Shown piece by piece: positions 12,715 through 20,032 of a stretch of 20,979 bases of DNA. The notes under the pieces were generated by a model. It saw nothing but the letters and a program-made list of their open reading frames with translations, was not told the origin of the DNA and did not search any database. The translations under genes were made by a program, and so were the position numbers. Source of the stretch: a virus. Position 1 is the first letter of the stretch. Each line of letters opens with the position of its first letter. The stretch is taken from positions 1-20,979 of IMG/VR virus record IMGVR_UViG_3300033153_006308; one strand, written 5' to 3'.

Positions 12715-13203
12715 TTATAAAACTATCTTTTTAGGGTAGAACAATTTTAAATCACATCCATGCGGGATGAGTTTTAGTTTTTTCCTTATTTCAGGATATA
12801 TGTCACCGCAAATATATTTATTGTCAATTCCGCATTTAGTATTAAGTAGCGCATCCATCGTGTGATAACTTGGAACAAAAATAAATTCAATATTCGGATT
12901 CATGCATTCTTCTATAAAGCATTTCGGAATCTCTGAACCCTCCCAAATCAAGTACACCCAATTCCTTTTTGCGGTTGCGTTCAATTTCCAGTGCAAAGGG
13001 TTTGTGATTATTAGATTTATTTCGTCTTCTTCTGCTGGGCGTTTTAGTAGTTCTAGCTCTCTGTCGTCTACAAGTCTTTCCCAGTTTGGAACTCCACCGG
13101 TGGTTACTCTTACGTCTGTTATTTTGTCTAATGCTCGTACTAGGTTTCTAACGTGATTTGAGTATCCGTCGCATCCAAAAAAATTACCTATGATTGAAAT
13201 CAT
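12715..13203 (-). CDS. GT4 glycosyltransferase, N-terminal Rossmann half (split gene)
   Basis: 162 residues corresponding to the acceptor-binding first half of a family-4 GT-B enzyme. It has the opening glycine loop MISIIGNFFGCDGYSNHVRN, a middle strand INLIITNPLHW, and the end-of-domain motif KLIPHGCDLKLFYPK that normally leads straight into the second domain. It then stops after three extra residues (IVL). GGGAGTGG precedes the ATG at 13203. The missing half is at 11272-11892. If both polypeptides fold and pair, activity may be kept; otherwise this is an interrupted gene. Confidence 0.85.
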   Translation of the reverse strand: MISIIGNFFGCDGYSNHVRNLVRALDKITDVRVTTGGVPNWERLVDDRELELLKRPAEEDEINLIITNPLHWKLNATAKRNWVYLIWEGSEIPKCFIEECMNPNIEFIFVPSYHTMDALLNTKCGIDNKYICGDIYPEIRKKLKLIPHGCDLKLFYPKKIVL

Positions 13204-13204
13204 T

Positions 13205-13297
13205 TTACCACTCCCATCCGTAATATTTTATCATCGTATCCATAACAACCAAATAAATGAATATGCAATTTGTCAGTAGGTTTATTTCTTGTATCAT
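13205..13297 (-). CDS. Possible small hydrophobic peptide, 30 residues
   Basis: GAGGTAATTGA before the ATG at 13297 is a good ribosome site directly after the GT2 stop, and the peptide (MIQEINLLTNCIFIYLVVMD to KYYGWEW) has one short hydrophobic segment. Its last codons form the GGGAGTGG site of the GT4 N half. Another frame through the same bases, continuous with the GT2 frame after its stop, reads KLHIHLFGCYGYDDKIL and looks more like a soluble protein, but lacks a good start. Either may be real, or neither. Confidence 0.3.
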   Translation of the reverse strand: MIQEINLLTNCIFIYLVVMDTMIKYYGWEW

Positions 13298-13301
13298 TCA
13301 A

Positions 13302-14183
13302 TTACCTCAAATTAGTCTCTTTAAGCAGTTCAAGTTCGCTGGGCATATTTTCATGTGTGAATATCTTATTTAGTTTGTCTTTGTGTTTCTTTGTGAATTC
13401 AACTAATATTTTCTGGTTGAATAAAGTTAGTTCTCTTTGGTCTGGGAATCTCTCGCCTCCTGAGGGTGTGCACTGATGTCTGTTTACCGCGCCAGTGTCC
13501 ACTCCTATCTTAAAGCCGTTCATCAAAGCGTTATAAGAAAAAATCTGTTCTTCCCTAAAACCGTGCTTGCTTAATCTTGTCGGGTAGTATTTCACTTTCT
13601 CATGGACTTCTTTTTTTATCATTGCACAACTTCTAAAATGATGTGCTGGAAGTATCACCGAGTCAGTATAAGCCCATCCACAATCATCACCGTTCATAAT
13701 ATAATTGCCTTTTTCGTCTAGTATCACCCTGTTTACTATGCCTTTCAGGTGTTTTGGATCTCTTTTGAAGACCGGTCCAATCATAGGAATAGTTACACCG
13801 CTTGCTATGTCGTAGCCAGATTCTATCACTTTCAGCAGTCTTTCTATGTAGTCCGACTCTAAAATCACATCATCATCGAGGCGGACGAAGTAATCGTAAT
13901 CGCCTTTAGAGTTTGCATAGTCTACTATTGCCTGTCTTGCTCTGCTTACGCCGTGTGGGAATTCTGTGCGCTTTAGGAATAGTTTGTGGTCTTCTAGTTT
14001 CATTCTGGTTATTACGCAGTTAAAAAAGTGATAGTTAGTTAGCGGTGTGCCTGAGCAATCGTCTAAGATGAATATATCCAGATTTTTTATTGTCTGTGTT
14101 CTTATGCTTTGGAGTAGTAATGCGCATTCCGTAGGCCTGTCTTTTAAGCATATCAACACCGCAATGGGTCTATTTATTTTCAT
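13302..14183 (-). CDS. Glycosyltransferase family 2 (GT-A fold), 293 residues
   Basis: Transfers a sugar from a nucleotide donor by a metal-dependent GT-A mechanism. The N-terminal strand-loop PIAVLICLKDRP and DIFILDDCSG bind the nucleotide. FVRLDDDVI (Asp103-105) is the metal-binding DxD, and HGFREEQIFS near residue 210 matches the ED acceptor-side motif. A histidine-bearing GAVNRHQ segment is typical of the late catalytic domain. The C terminus (about 250-293) is a helical tail without membrane segments, so the enzyme is soluble. The start overlaps the stop of the upstream paralog-family protein, whose final codons give the ribosome site. Confidence 0.9.
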   Translation of the reverse strand: MKINRPIAVLICLKDRPTECALLLQSIRTQTIKNLDIFILDDCSGTPLTNYHFFNCVITRMKLEDHKLFLKRTEFPHGVSRARQAIVDYANSKGDYDYFVRLDDDVILESDYIERLLKVIESGYDIASGVTIPMIGPVFKRDPKHLKGIVNRVILDEKGNYIMNGDDCGWAYTDSVILPAHHFRSCAMIKKEVHEKVKYYPTRLSKHGFREEQIFSYNALMNGFKIGVDTGAVNRHQCTPSGGERFPDQRELTLFNQKILVEFTKKHKDKLNKIFTHENMPSELELLKETNLR

Positions 14184-14443
14184 TTTAAATCATCCTCTGT
14201 GATGTTGAATTTCTCCATGATGTATTCGATTTTATTATCAAATTCATCTTCACATCTACAATCATACTTATCTTGTTTACAATAAAGACACATATTATGA
14301 AGTTTAAGTGATTCACGAATATCTGCTATTTTAATATTATAATTATTTATGTCGTCTATTGCTGATTGTCTTAGTTCTCTTTCATGTCTTTGGAAACAAC
14401 AACTTTCATTACCGCAACTTGAAAAATCATTCAAAGTTTTCAT
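14180..14443 (-). CDS. Paralog 2 of the LRQS-IDDI / KFNITEDDLK small-protein family
   Basis: 87 residues: MKTLNDFSSCG, then RELRQSAIDDINNYN, then EYIMEKFNITEDDLK. This copy adds seven cysteines (SCGNESCC, MCLYCKQDKYDCRC), suggesting a metal site absent from the other two. The DNA for the LRQSAIDDI segment is identical over 27 bases to the copy at 4163-4189, so exchange was recent. GGTGAAGAA precedes the ATG, and the tail's GAGGATGAT serves the GT2 gene, whose ATG overlaps the stop. Confidence 0.8.
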   Translation of the reverse strand: MKTLNDFSSCGNESCCFQRHERELRQSAIDDINNYNIKIADIRESLKLHNMCLYCKQDKYDCRCEDEFDNKIEYIMEKFNITEDDLK

Positions 14444-14769
14444 TTCTTCACCTTTGGCTTTATTGGAACCAATTTAAACTCGTCACCATTCGCAAATACT
14501 AATCGGGTCTTGTCTTTAGATATATTTACTATTTCTTTAGTTGGGATTGGTAATTTTGGTTTTTTCGGTTTGAAACCTTGACGATATAATTCTTTACAGC
14601 AAGCCATCCTTAGTTTTCGTTCTTCATCTGTTTTTACTGGGTTCATATCAAAAAGACTTATGAATTTACCAAGCCATATATAAAATTGTGCAAGGTTGCA
14701 TTTATCCGTATGATAATAATCCGTTCCTATTTTATATCCTTCACAGCAGCTTATTTTTTCTTTTTTCAT
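14440..14769 (-). CDS. Hypothetical protein, 109 residues
   Basis: Begins MKKEKISCCEGYKIGTDYY with further cysteines at HTDKCNLAQF and MACCKELYRQG, then a proline/lysine linker (PKKPKLPIPTKE) and a short beta segment (RLVFANGDEFKLVPIKPK). The ATG overlaps the aminotransferase stop (ATGA), and its own stop overlaps the next ATG. Four or five cysteines could hold a metal. No family recognised; position in the sugar operon is the only functional hint. Confidence 0.7.
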   Translation of the reverse strand: MKKEKISCCEGYKIGTDYYHTDKCNLAQFYIWLGKFISLFDMNPVKTDEERKLRMACCKELYRQGFKPKKPKLPIPTKEIVNISKDKTRLVFANGDEFKLVPIKPKVKK

Positions 14770-15776
14770 CTCAAAACCTCTTTCAAGTTCTCGTCCTTAC
14801 CCGGATAAATGATAAATCCTTTTCGCTTTAGCCTATCGTGTATGTATCCGAATGTAAACCCTTTTGGTATGATTACATTTACCATCGTATGCGCCATTCT
14901 ACCGGGATTTATAAGATAGAACTTCAAGCCAAGCATAGCTAATTCGCCTTTTAAGAATTCGCAGTTTTCTTTATAGCGTCTTATTCTGTTGTCTACTCCT
15001 TCTTTTAGTAAGTCTGATAATGTTTCGTTCAGTATATAGAATAATGGAATTACCGGGGTGAATGGGGTCTGGTTCTTTTTGCCGTATTTCAGATATTCGC
15101 TAAGGTCCAGATACATATTCCTTTTTTTCAGGTTATTTAGTTTGGATTTCCTGCAGCATACCATACCTATAACTATCGGACCGCCTATGCCTTTGTTTGA
15201 ATTGAATGCGCAGAAGTCGATATTAAACTCATTCATGTCAAGTTTTTCGCAGCCTATAGCGCAGACAGAATCAACAAGATAAGTCTTATTGTACTTCTTG
15301 CATAGTTTTCCTACTTCTTCTACGGGGTTCAACATACCCGTACTTGTTTCCATGTGTACCATGTAAATAAAGCCGATGTCTTTGTTTTCTTTCAGTATCT
15401 TTTCTATTTGTTCCAGGTCTGGATATTCGCCCCAGTTGTATCTTAGGTATGCTCTAGGTAATCTGTAGATTGAACTGATTTTATATGCCCGTTCTCCGAA
15501 TGCGCCGTTACTGATTACAAGTATTTTCTTGTTTACTACCGATGAAATCATAGATTCTATTGCTGATGTGCCGGACCCGCCGATTATTGCTATCTCGAAT
15601 TCGTCTGGGTTTGCGTTGAGTACATTGAATAGTTTGTCTTTTACGCTTTTGTATAGTTCTTCAAACTCTGGCTCTCTGTGTCCTATCTCTGGGAACGGGT
15701 TGTATTTCTTAAGGTTTTTGGATATGTTTACGGGTCCCGCCACCATAAGCTTGTTTGTTTTTTTGTTCCAAATCAT
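14766..15776 (-). CDS. Class V aminotransferase (PhnW/alanine-glyoxylate type), C-terminally short
   Basis: A PLP enzyme of fold type I. AGPVNIS near residue 13 and GHREPEF (32-38) are the usual N-terminal motifs of the PhnW/AGT group. GGSGTSAIES (66-75) binds the PLP phosphate, Asp169 (YLVDSVCAIG) contacts the pyridine nitrogen, and Lys195 in FNSNKGIGGP is the Schiff-base lysine. PhnW exchanges 2-aminoethylphosphonate and pyruvate for phosphonoacetaldehyde and alanine. The true substrate here is unknown and could be an amino sugar or cysteine. The protein stops at GKDENLKEVLR, about 20-30 residues before the FRIG-type end of relatives, so the carboxylate-binding Arg may be the last residue or absent. 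Start overlaps the HAD stop. Confidence 0.85.
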   Translation of the reverse strand: MIWNKKTNKLMVAGPVNISKNLKKYNPFPEIGHREPEFEELYKSVKDKLFNVLNANPDEFEIAIIGGSGTSAIESMISSVVNKKILVISNGAFGERAYKISSIYRLPRAYLRYNWGEYPDLEQIEKILKENKDIGFIYMVHMETSTGMLNPVEEVGKLCKKYNKTYLVDSVCAIGCEKLDMNEFNIDFCAFNSNKGIGGPIVIGMVCCRKSKLNNLKKRNMYLDLSEYLKYGKKNQTPFTPVIPLFYILNETLSDLLKEGVDNRIRRYKENCEFLKGELAMLGLKFYLINPGRMAHTMVNVIIPKGFTFGYIHDRLKRKGFIIYPGKDENLKEVLR

Positions 15777-16285
15777 TTTATTGCCTCAAACTCTTTTATG
15801 CTCATATTTCTATCATCAACATACACGTGTGCATTCGCTTTCCCAAAGTTTATACCGTGATATAGTACCTCATTTTCTATCAGCCATGCGACTGTCTTTC
15901 TTGCGAATTCCCACGGTCTTGATGAATGGATTATAATTGTGTTTCCTTTGAAGAATAACTGGTTTACTATCTCTATGTTTTTCTTGTTTGGTGTCGGTCT
16001 GTCGTCTTCCAGCCAGGGTTTGTTGTCTCCAATCGTTAAAGTATTATCGAAGTCTATTGCATAGCGTTTTTTTTGTATATTTACATCCTTAATAGCGCCC
16101 GTACCATTACATTTATTACAAGATACGTCTACATATATGCCATTCTTTTTGACTTTAGTATATCCATGACCATTACACTCAATACATTTCTTTTGTTTAG
16201 TTGATGTATCATTTTCTAATTCATCTGGTAATTCACTTGCACAAGTAAGCGGGTTATCATGTAGGTATATTTTTTTGTTTTTCAT
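15773..16285 (-). CDS. HAD-type phosphatase with N-terminal DnaJ-like zinc finger
   Basis: 170 residues in two parts. Residues 34-63 carry two CxxCxGxG-type knuckles, CIECNGHG and CNKCNGTG, as in DnaJ (which normally has four). Residues 74-170 are a small HAD domain: motif I YAIDFDNTLT with Asp78 and Asp80, motif II IIIHSSRPWEF (Ser121/122), and motif IV VYVDDRNM (Asp157/158). It lacks the large cap, like short BT0820-type phosphatases found in polysaccharide clusters. It would release phosphate from a small sugar phosphate or similar substrate. The fusion is unusual; the finger may tether it to a partner. Overlaps both neighbours by ATGA. Confidence 0.8.
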   Translation of the reverse strand: MKNKKIYLHDNPLTCASELPDELENDTSTKQKKCIECNGHGYTKVKKNGIYVDVSCNKCNGTGAIKDVNIQKKRYAIDFDNTLTIGDNKPWLEDDRPTPNKKNIEIVNQLFFKGNTIIIHSSRPWEFARKTVAWLIENEVLYHGINFGKANAHVYVDDRNMSIKEFEAIK

Positions 16286-16503
16286 CTTAAATCATCTTTA
16301 GTTGATTCATCAATCTCTTTTTGTTGTTTTAGTTTTACAACACACCAATCATCCGCATAATAGTCTTCTCTGCATAATTTATATGGTGTGCCATCATTCC
16401 AATACCATTCATCATTTTTTTCAAATATATAAAGTACACACCAACACTTACGCATTACTTTTTTGCGTTTTATCAGTCTGTTGATGGCGCAGTTTATTTT
16501 CAT
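16282..16503 (-). CDS. Hypothetical protein, 73 residues, coupling tail
   Basis: Begins MKINCAINRLIKRKKVMRKC and has an aromatic/cysteine centre (CWCVLYIFEKNDEWYW, LCREDYYADDWC). It ends in STKDDLR, similar to the last residues of the three-copy paralog family, though the body is unrelated. The tail codons (AAAGATGAT) serve the next gene and the TGA overlaps its ATG. It starts directly after the CapK-like gene's stop with GGGCGGTTGA before the ATG. Function unknown. Confidence 0.7.
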   Translation of the reverse strand: MKINCAINRLIKRKKVMRKCWCVLYIFEKNDEWYWNDGTPYKLCREDYYADDWCVVKLKQQKEIDESTKDDLR

Positions 16504-17721
16504 TCAACCGCCCACAATCTCTAAAAGTTTCATGCGCCCTCGATTACTCATGTTTTTTTGTGTTCTGATTACTAAGTCAAGTCCTGATTCTTTTTTTATC
16601 CATTCTTTGTATGATGTTAATTCAATATTGGTTATCTCATACGACCCGGTTTCGGTCTCAAATGTCAGTGGTTTGTCAGACCAGACAACATAAAGTATAA
16701 ACTTATTCTTCTTCAAGTCAACTTTCACTTTCCATTGCTTGATTAAATGTCCATAATCATTCGATATGGGCGACAAAATCCACCACCCGATAGGTTTCTT
16801 TGTTTTTGGTCCGTCATAATAGTCTATGCCTCGTCCTACGATGTCGTATAAAATATCGTGCTTTCTGCCGCATTTACAATCGCTTTTCCTGAGTTTGCCG
16901 TAATCTTTCGTTCTATATCGGATGATTTGGGTAATGTCATTGAACAAGTCAGTAACTACTATCTCGCCTTTTATGATTTCAACTATACAGGTTTCCATGT
17001 TGACGTGATAGTTGCCGTATTTGCATTGCGAAGCGACTGTGCATAGTTCTGCTAACCCGTATCCTGAATAGACGGCTTTGTAGTATTTCTTTAGCTCTTT
17101 TGTGTGTTTTCGTGTATCTTCACTCATCAAGTATAATGTTATATCCTTCAGACATTCTTCTCTGCCTAGTTTTATCATTCCGGTTGTTATCTCTCTTATT
17201 GCGCCTGATCCTCCGTGTATAAGAAAAGGTTTGTTTTTCATAATCCAACTATAATGTTCATAACCTATTGTCCTGTAATTCATAGGCTTGACGTTTCTTA
17301 GCCAGTCGAAAACTTCCCATTGTGGTCTGCCTGCTGTGAGTCTTAGTATCTTGTCTTTGCCGTTCCAGCCGACAGATTTCCATGCTCGCTCGAATACTGT
17401 GGGCTTGATTGATTGTAAGAATTCAGGTCCGTAAGTCTTAAGTGGTTCGCCTGTCGAGCCGGATGAGAAGTGTGTTGTTTCGTTTCCTTTTAGGGTCGGT
17501 TTGAAGTTTCTTAGGTCTTCTTTTGTTGTTAGTTTGATTTTCTTAAAATCAGCCCATGAAACAATACCATATTGATGTTTACGACAAATATGTCTCATCA
17601 AGAAAAATTCATTATTTAACAGATTAAGATAAGACGCATTTGTAAACTCACTCAAATAATCTCGCCATACTGTTATGTTCTTTGTCATTCTGTCGTAGAT
17701 TTTGAATATTTTGTCTTTCAT
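16504..17721 (-). CDS. PaaK/CapK-like adenylate-forming enzyme, about 405 residues
   Basis: Belongs to the phenylacetate-CoA ligase / coenzyme F390 synthetase group, whose members activate a carboxylate with ATP; CapK-type relatives occur in capsule and exopolysaccharide clusters. Visible motifs: the phosphate-binding SSGSTGEP loop (86-93), YSGYGLAELCT in the adenine pocket region, DITQIIRYRTKDYGKL with the conserved Arg-x-Arg-Thr-x-Asp, and CKCGRKHDILYDIVGRGIDY at the hinge. Start is taken at the ATG sharing its A with the GT2 stop (TAATG) and preceded by GGGGATTAT; another ATG lies 12 bases upstream. Substrate unknown. Flanked by GT2 and HAD genes, so glycan acyl or amino-acyl modification is plausible. 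Confidence 0.85.
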   Translation of the reverse strand: MKDKIFKIYDRMTKNITVWRDYLSEFTNASYLNLLNNEFFLMRHICRKHQYGIVSWADFKKIKLTTKEDLRNFKPTLKGNETTHFSSGSTGEPLKTYGPEFLQSIKPTVFERAWKSVGWNGKDKILRLTAGRPQWEVFDWLRNVKPMNYRTIGYEHYSWIMKNKPFLIHGGSGAIREITTGMIKLGREECLKDITLYLMSEDTRKHTKELKKYYKAVYSGYGLAELCTVASQCKYGNYHVNMETCIVEIIKGEIVVTDLFNDITQIIRYRTKDYGKLRKSDCKCGRKHDILYDIVGRGIDYYDGPKTKKPIGWWILSPISNDYGHLIKQWKVKVDLKKNKFILYVVWSDKPLTFETETGSYEITNIELTSYKEWIKKESGLDLVIRTQKNMSNRGRMKLLEIVGG

Positions 17722-18398
17722 TATAATCCCCATTTCTTTTTGAATAGTTTTCCGTTTTTCTCTATCTTTTTTGTTATCAATTCTCCGTTTACTTTGTCTT
17801 TTTCAGTATGAAATTCTACTTTGCGATGATGGTCAACCCAATAGTTTATCATATAATAAATCAGTCCTGCTTCTTTGATGGCATAACAAAAATCTATATC
17901 ATCTCCGGGTCCGCAATATCGTTCATCGAATAATCCTACTTTATTGATTGTGCTTCTTGGCAGATATGCGCACCAAGTACCAATCCACACGAATCCTTCT
18001 AAATAATCCTTGCCGCTTGTACCGCCGCCTGCGAAACATGTAACCAATCCACAGTCTTTATTATGTTTAGCTGATTGTTCCATCTCAAACAGCCAGTCCG
18101 ATTCATATTTTTTTGGAAATAAAACGTCTGATTGTGTCAGGAATACGTCCAATTCACCTGCTTCTTTTATACCTGTGTTTAGTGCATTTGTAGCTCCTTT
18201 TCGTTCTTTTTGATGTATTACGGTTATTCTTTCGTATCTTTTAGCGTATGCGTCGCATATTTTGTCGGAGCCATCAGTACTGCCGCTTTCTACGAGTATT
18301 ATTCTTGAATAGTTGTTTGTGCTGGCTTGTATGCTGTCTATGGTAGCTATAAGGCTTTTACCGCTATTATAAACAGGGATTATTATTGCTGGTTTCAT
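17721..18398 (-). CDS. Glycosyltransferase family 2 (GT-A fold), 225 residues
   Basis: Opens with the classical GT2 start PAIIIPVYNSGKSLI and RIILVESGSTDGSDKICDAY, followed by KGATNALNTGI. The metal site reads LTQSDVLF, with a single Asp91 preceded by Gln-Ser, an altered DxD. GPGDDIDFCYAI near residue 170 is the ED/D acceptor-side motif. NYWVDHHRKVEFH may complete the active site. Soluble, no membrane segments; it ends with a lysine-rich helix. Compact relative to many GT2 enzymes but with all core elements. Start overlaps the stop of paralog-family copy 3, whose AAAGATGAT gives the ribosome site. Confidence 0.9.
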   Translation of the reverse strand: MKPAIIIPVYNSGKSLIATIDSIQASTNNYSRIILVESGSTDGSDKICDAYAKRYERITVIHQKERKGATNALNTGIKEAGELDVFLTQSDVLFPKKYESDWLFEMEQSAKHNKDCGLVTCFAGGGTSGKDYLEGFVWIGTWCAYLPRSTINKVGLFDERYCGPGDDIDFCYAIKEAGLIYYMINYWVDHHRKVEFHTEKDKVNGELITKKIEKNGKLFKKKWGL

Positions 18399-18661
18399 AT
18401 TAAATCATCTTTTGTTATGTTGAATTTTCGCATTAAATAAAATCTTACCGGTTTCATTTGTTCTGCTTCTCGAATATATGACATTGAATAAGAGATGTTT
18501 TCTTTTGCATCTACATCTAAATCCAAAATTGATTTAGGTTCAATATAAGGCATTTCTTTTATGTCGTCTATTATGGATTGTCTTAGTTTCAATACTTCTA
18601 CACTTAAGCTTCTATTTGTATTTGGCGCAGTCCATAATTCATGGTCTTTCAAAGTCTTCAT
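18395..18661 (-). CDS. Paralog 3 of the LRQS-IDDI / KFNITKDDL small-protein family
   Basis: 88 residues: MKTLKDHELWTAPNTNRS, then LKLRQSIIDDIKEMP, an acidic stretch, and RFYLMRKFNITKDDLI. More divergent than the other two copies (LRQSII, DDLI tail), with no cysteines. GAGTGATTGA before the ATG is formed across the radical SAM stop. It precedes a GT2 gene, as does copy 2. Function unknown. Confidence 0.8.
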   Translation of the reverse strand: MKTLKDHELWTAPNTNRSLSVEVLKLRQSIIDDIKEMPYIEPKSILDLDVDAKENISYSMSYIREAEQMKPVRFYLMRKFNITKDDLI

Positions 18662-18669
18662 TCAATCAC

Positions 18670-19776
18670 TCATGCGAATTCATAAGACATATTATTCTCG
18701 ATTATTGCCTTCTCATATATCTTATTATGCGGGGTTCTTATGCATCTGCCACATGTTTGTGGGTTTATGTTCTTTGTGATTTCGAGATGCTCTTTTGTAC
18801 CCCAGTATTTCTTGAATTGTTCCATAGTCATGTTCTCATGTGTCAATCTGGGGTCGCCTCTGCGGTCACAACAAAGAAGTACATTGAATCCTTTTCCTTC
18901 TGTGGTTGGCGGCTGGAATGTTGAACTCATATAAATCGCATAGCATTTCTTAAAGTCGTTTTTGCCTACAAAATTACCGTCAAACTTATGAGTTATGCCA
19001 TAGACTGAAAAGTTCTTGTCTTCAAGCTCTCTGGCTTTTTTTAGTTGGAATCGAAACTCTTTTATATCGCCTTCTGAAAATGCGCTGCCTTGACCTTTAT
19101 ATGGTATCATGAACGGTCTTATATGGATGTTCCGGCATCCTATCTCTTTTGCAACTTTAGATGCTTCAAATATATCGTCTATGTTCTGCGGGTGCATGAC
19201 GTACTTATAACTTATACCGTGTCCTAACTGTGGATTATTTACTGTGCCTTTTGTTTCTGTTAGTTTTTTTATGTTGTCGATTACTTTGTCAAAGCAGTCT
19301 TTTCCTTTGAGTCTTTTGAATGTCTCTCTTGTGCCGGCATCTACACTCACTCCCGCCCATTCACATCCGCTTAAATCGAATTTGTCTAAAGCGAGTCCGT
19401 TAGTCACTACAGACGGCTTTATTCCAAGTTCTATTACTCTGTCTATGAAGTCCTGTGTTGCTGGGTTTGTCAATGGGTCGCCGCCGCCGCCGATACATAC
19501 TGCCTCTACACTATGCCATGTTGGGTGAGTTGTGAAGTTCTTTAAGCCGTCTGCGATCTCTAAGAGTGATTCTTTGTTTATCATTTTCGGGTTATGTTTT
19601 CTGATATAGGCACTGTTGCACCACAAGCAATCTAATTGGCATACGTTAGACGGGTCTATACTCACCATTGCCGGAGCTGGTGCGGGGGTTTTGCCTATCT
19701 CTCGCCATCGGTATATCTGTGCAAAGTATTTTGTCCAATTGAAAGGATTGAAATCATTGGTCCACTGTTCTATCAT
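18670..19776 (-). CDS. Radical SAM enzyme with SPASM-like C-terminal cysteines
   Basis: 368 residues. Cys46, Cys50 and Cys53 in SNVCQLDCLWCN form the CxxxCxxC that binds the [4Fe-4S] cluster used to cleave S-adenosylmethionine. AVCIGGGGDPLTNP is the glycine-rich SAM-contact motif, and SVVTNGLAL and AGVSVDAGT are further barrel strands. Additional cysteines (278, 302-303, 342, 345 in KKCYAI, LLCCDRRGD, CGRCIRTP) would bind an auxiliary cluster, as in SPASM/twitch proteins that modify peptides or sugars. The substrate cannot be read from the sequence. Within the sugar operon it might dehydrogenate or rearrange a sugar, or modify a peptide. GGTGATTAA precedes the ATG. Confidence 0.9.
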   Translation of the reverse strand: MIEQWTNDFNPFNWTKYFAQIYRWREIGKTPAPAPAMVSIDPSNVCQLDCLWCNSAYIRKHNPKMINKESLLEIADGLKNFTTHPTWHSVEAVCIGGGGDPLTNPATQDFIDRVIELGIKPSVVTNGLALDKFDLSGCEWAGVSVDAGTRETFKRLKGKDCFDKVIDNIKKLTETKGTVNNPQLGHGISYKYVMHPQNIDDIFEASKVAKEIGCRNIHIRPFMIPYKGQGSAFSEGDIKEFRFQLKKARELEDKNFSVYGITHKFDGNFVGKNDFKKCYAIYMSSTFQPPTTEGKGFNVLLCCDRRGDPRLTHENMTMEQFKKYWGTKEHLEITKNINPQTCGRCIRTPHNKIYEKAIIENNMSYEFA

Positions 19777-19786
19777 TTAATCACCA

Positions 19787-20032
19787 TTAAGATAATTTTT
19801 TTAAGTCATTATATGTGGAGTCACTTGTAATTATATATGATGGGTTTATTGGTTGTTGGTATTTCTTTTTTCCTCGTCTCCATCGAACTGGTAACATTTC
19901 ATAATGGTATGAATCATCCCCATCATTTTCAACTCTTTTTTTTGCATATTTTGTTGGATATTTTGGAACATACCAATAACCATGTTTACATTTCCGTATT
20001 GCCTTTTTTAATTCAGTCATTAATTCACTCAT
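19787..20032 (-). CDS. Hypothetical protein, 81 residues
   Basis: Begins MSELMTELKKAIRKCKHGYW and is basic and Tyr/Lys-rich (YPTKYAKKRVENDGD, RWRRGKKKYQQP). GGAGGGTGATTAA precedes the ATG, which overlaps the upstream stop; a second ATG four codons on is possible. The C terminus (SYIITSDSTYNDLKKLS) is followed by the GGTGAT of the radical SAM gene. No family recognised; a small partner of the radical SAM enzyme is one possibility given the spacing. Confidence 0.65.
   Translation of the reverse strand: MSELMTELKKAIRKCKHGYWYVPKYPTKYAKKRVENDGDDSYHYEMLPVRWRRGKKKYQQPINPSYIITSDSTYNDLKKLS

Noticed and set aside
11879-12730. Group I intron carrying the HNH gene
   Set aside because: Only about 30 bases lie outside the HNH frame, and the HNH end overlaps the second GT4 half; no catalytic-core elements could be placed. 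A free-standing insertion is simpler.
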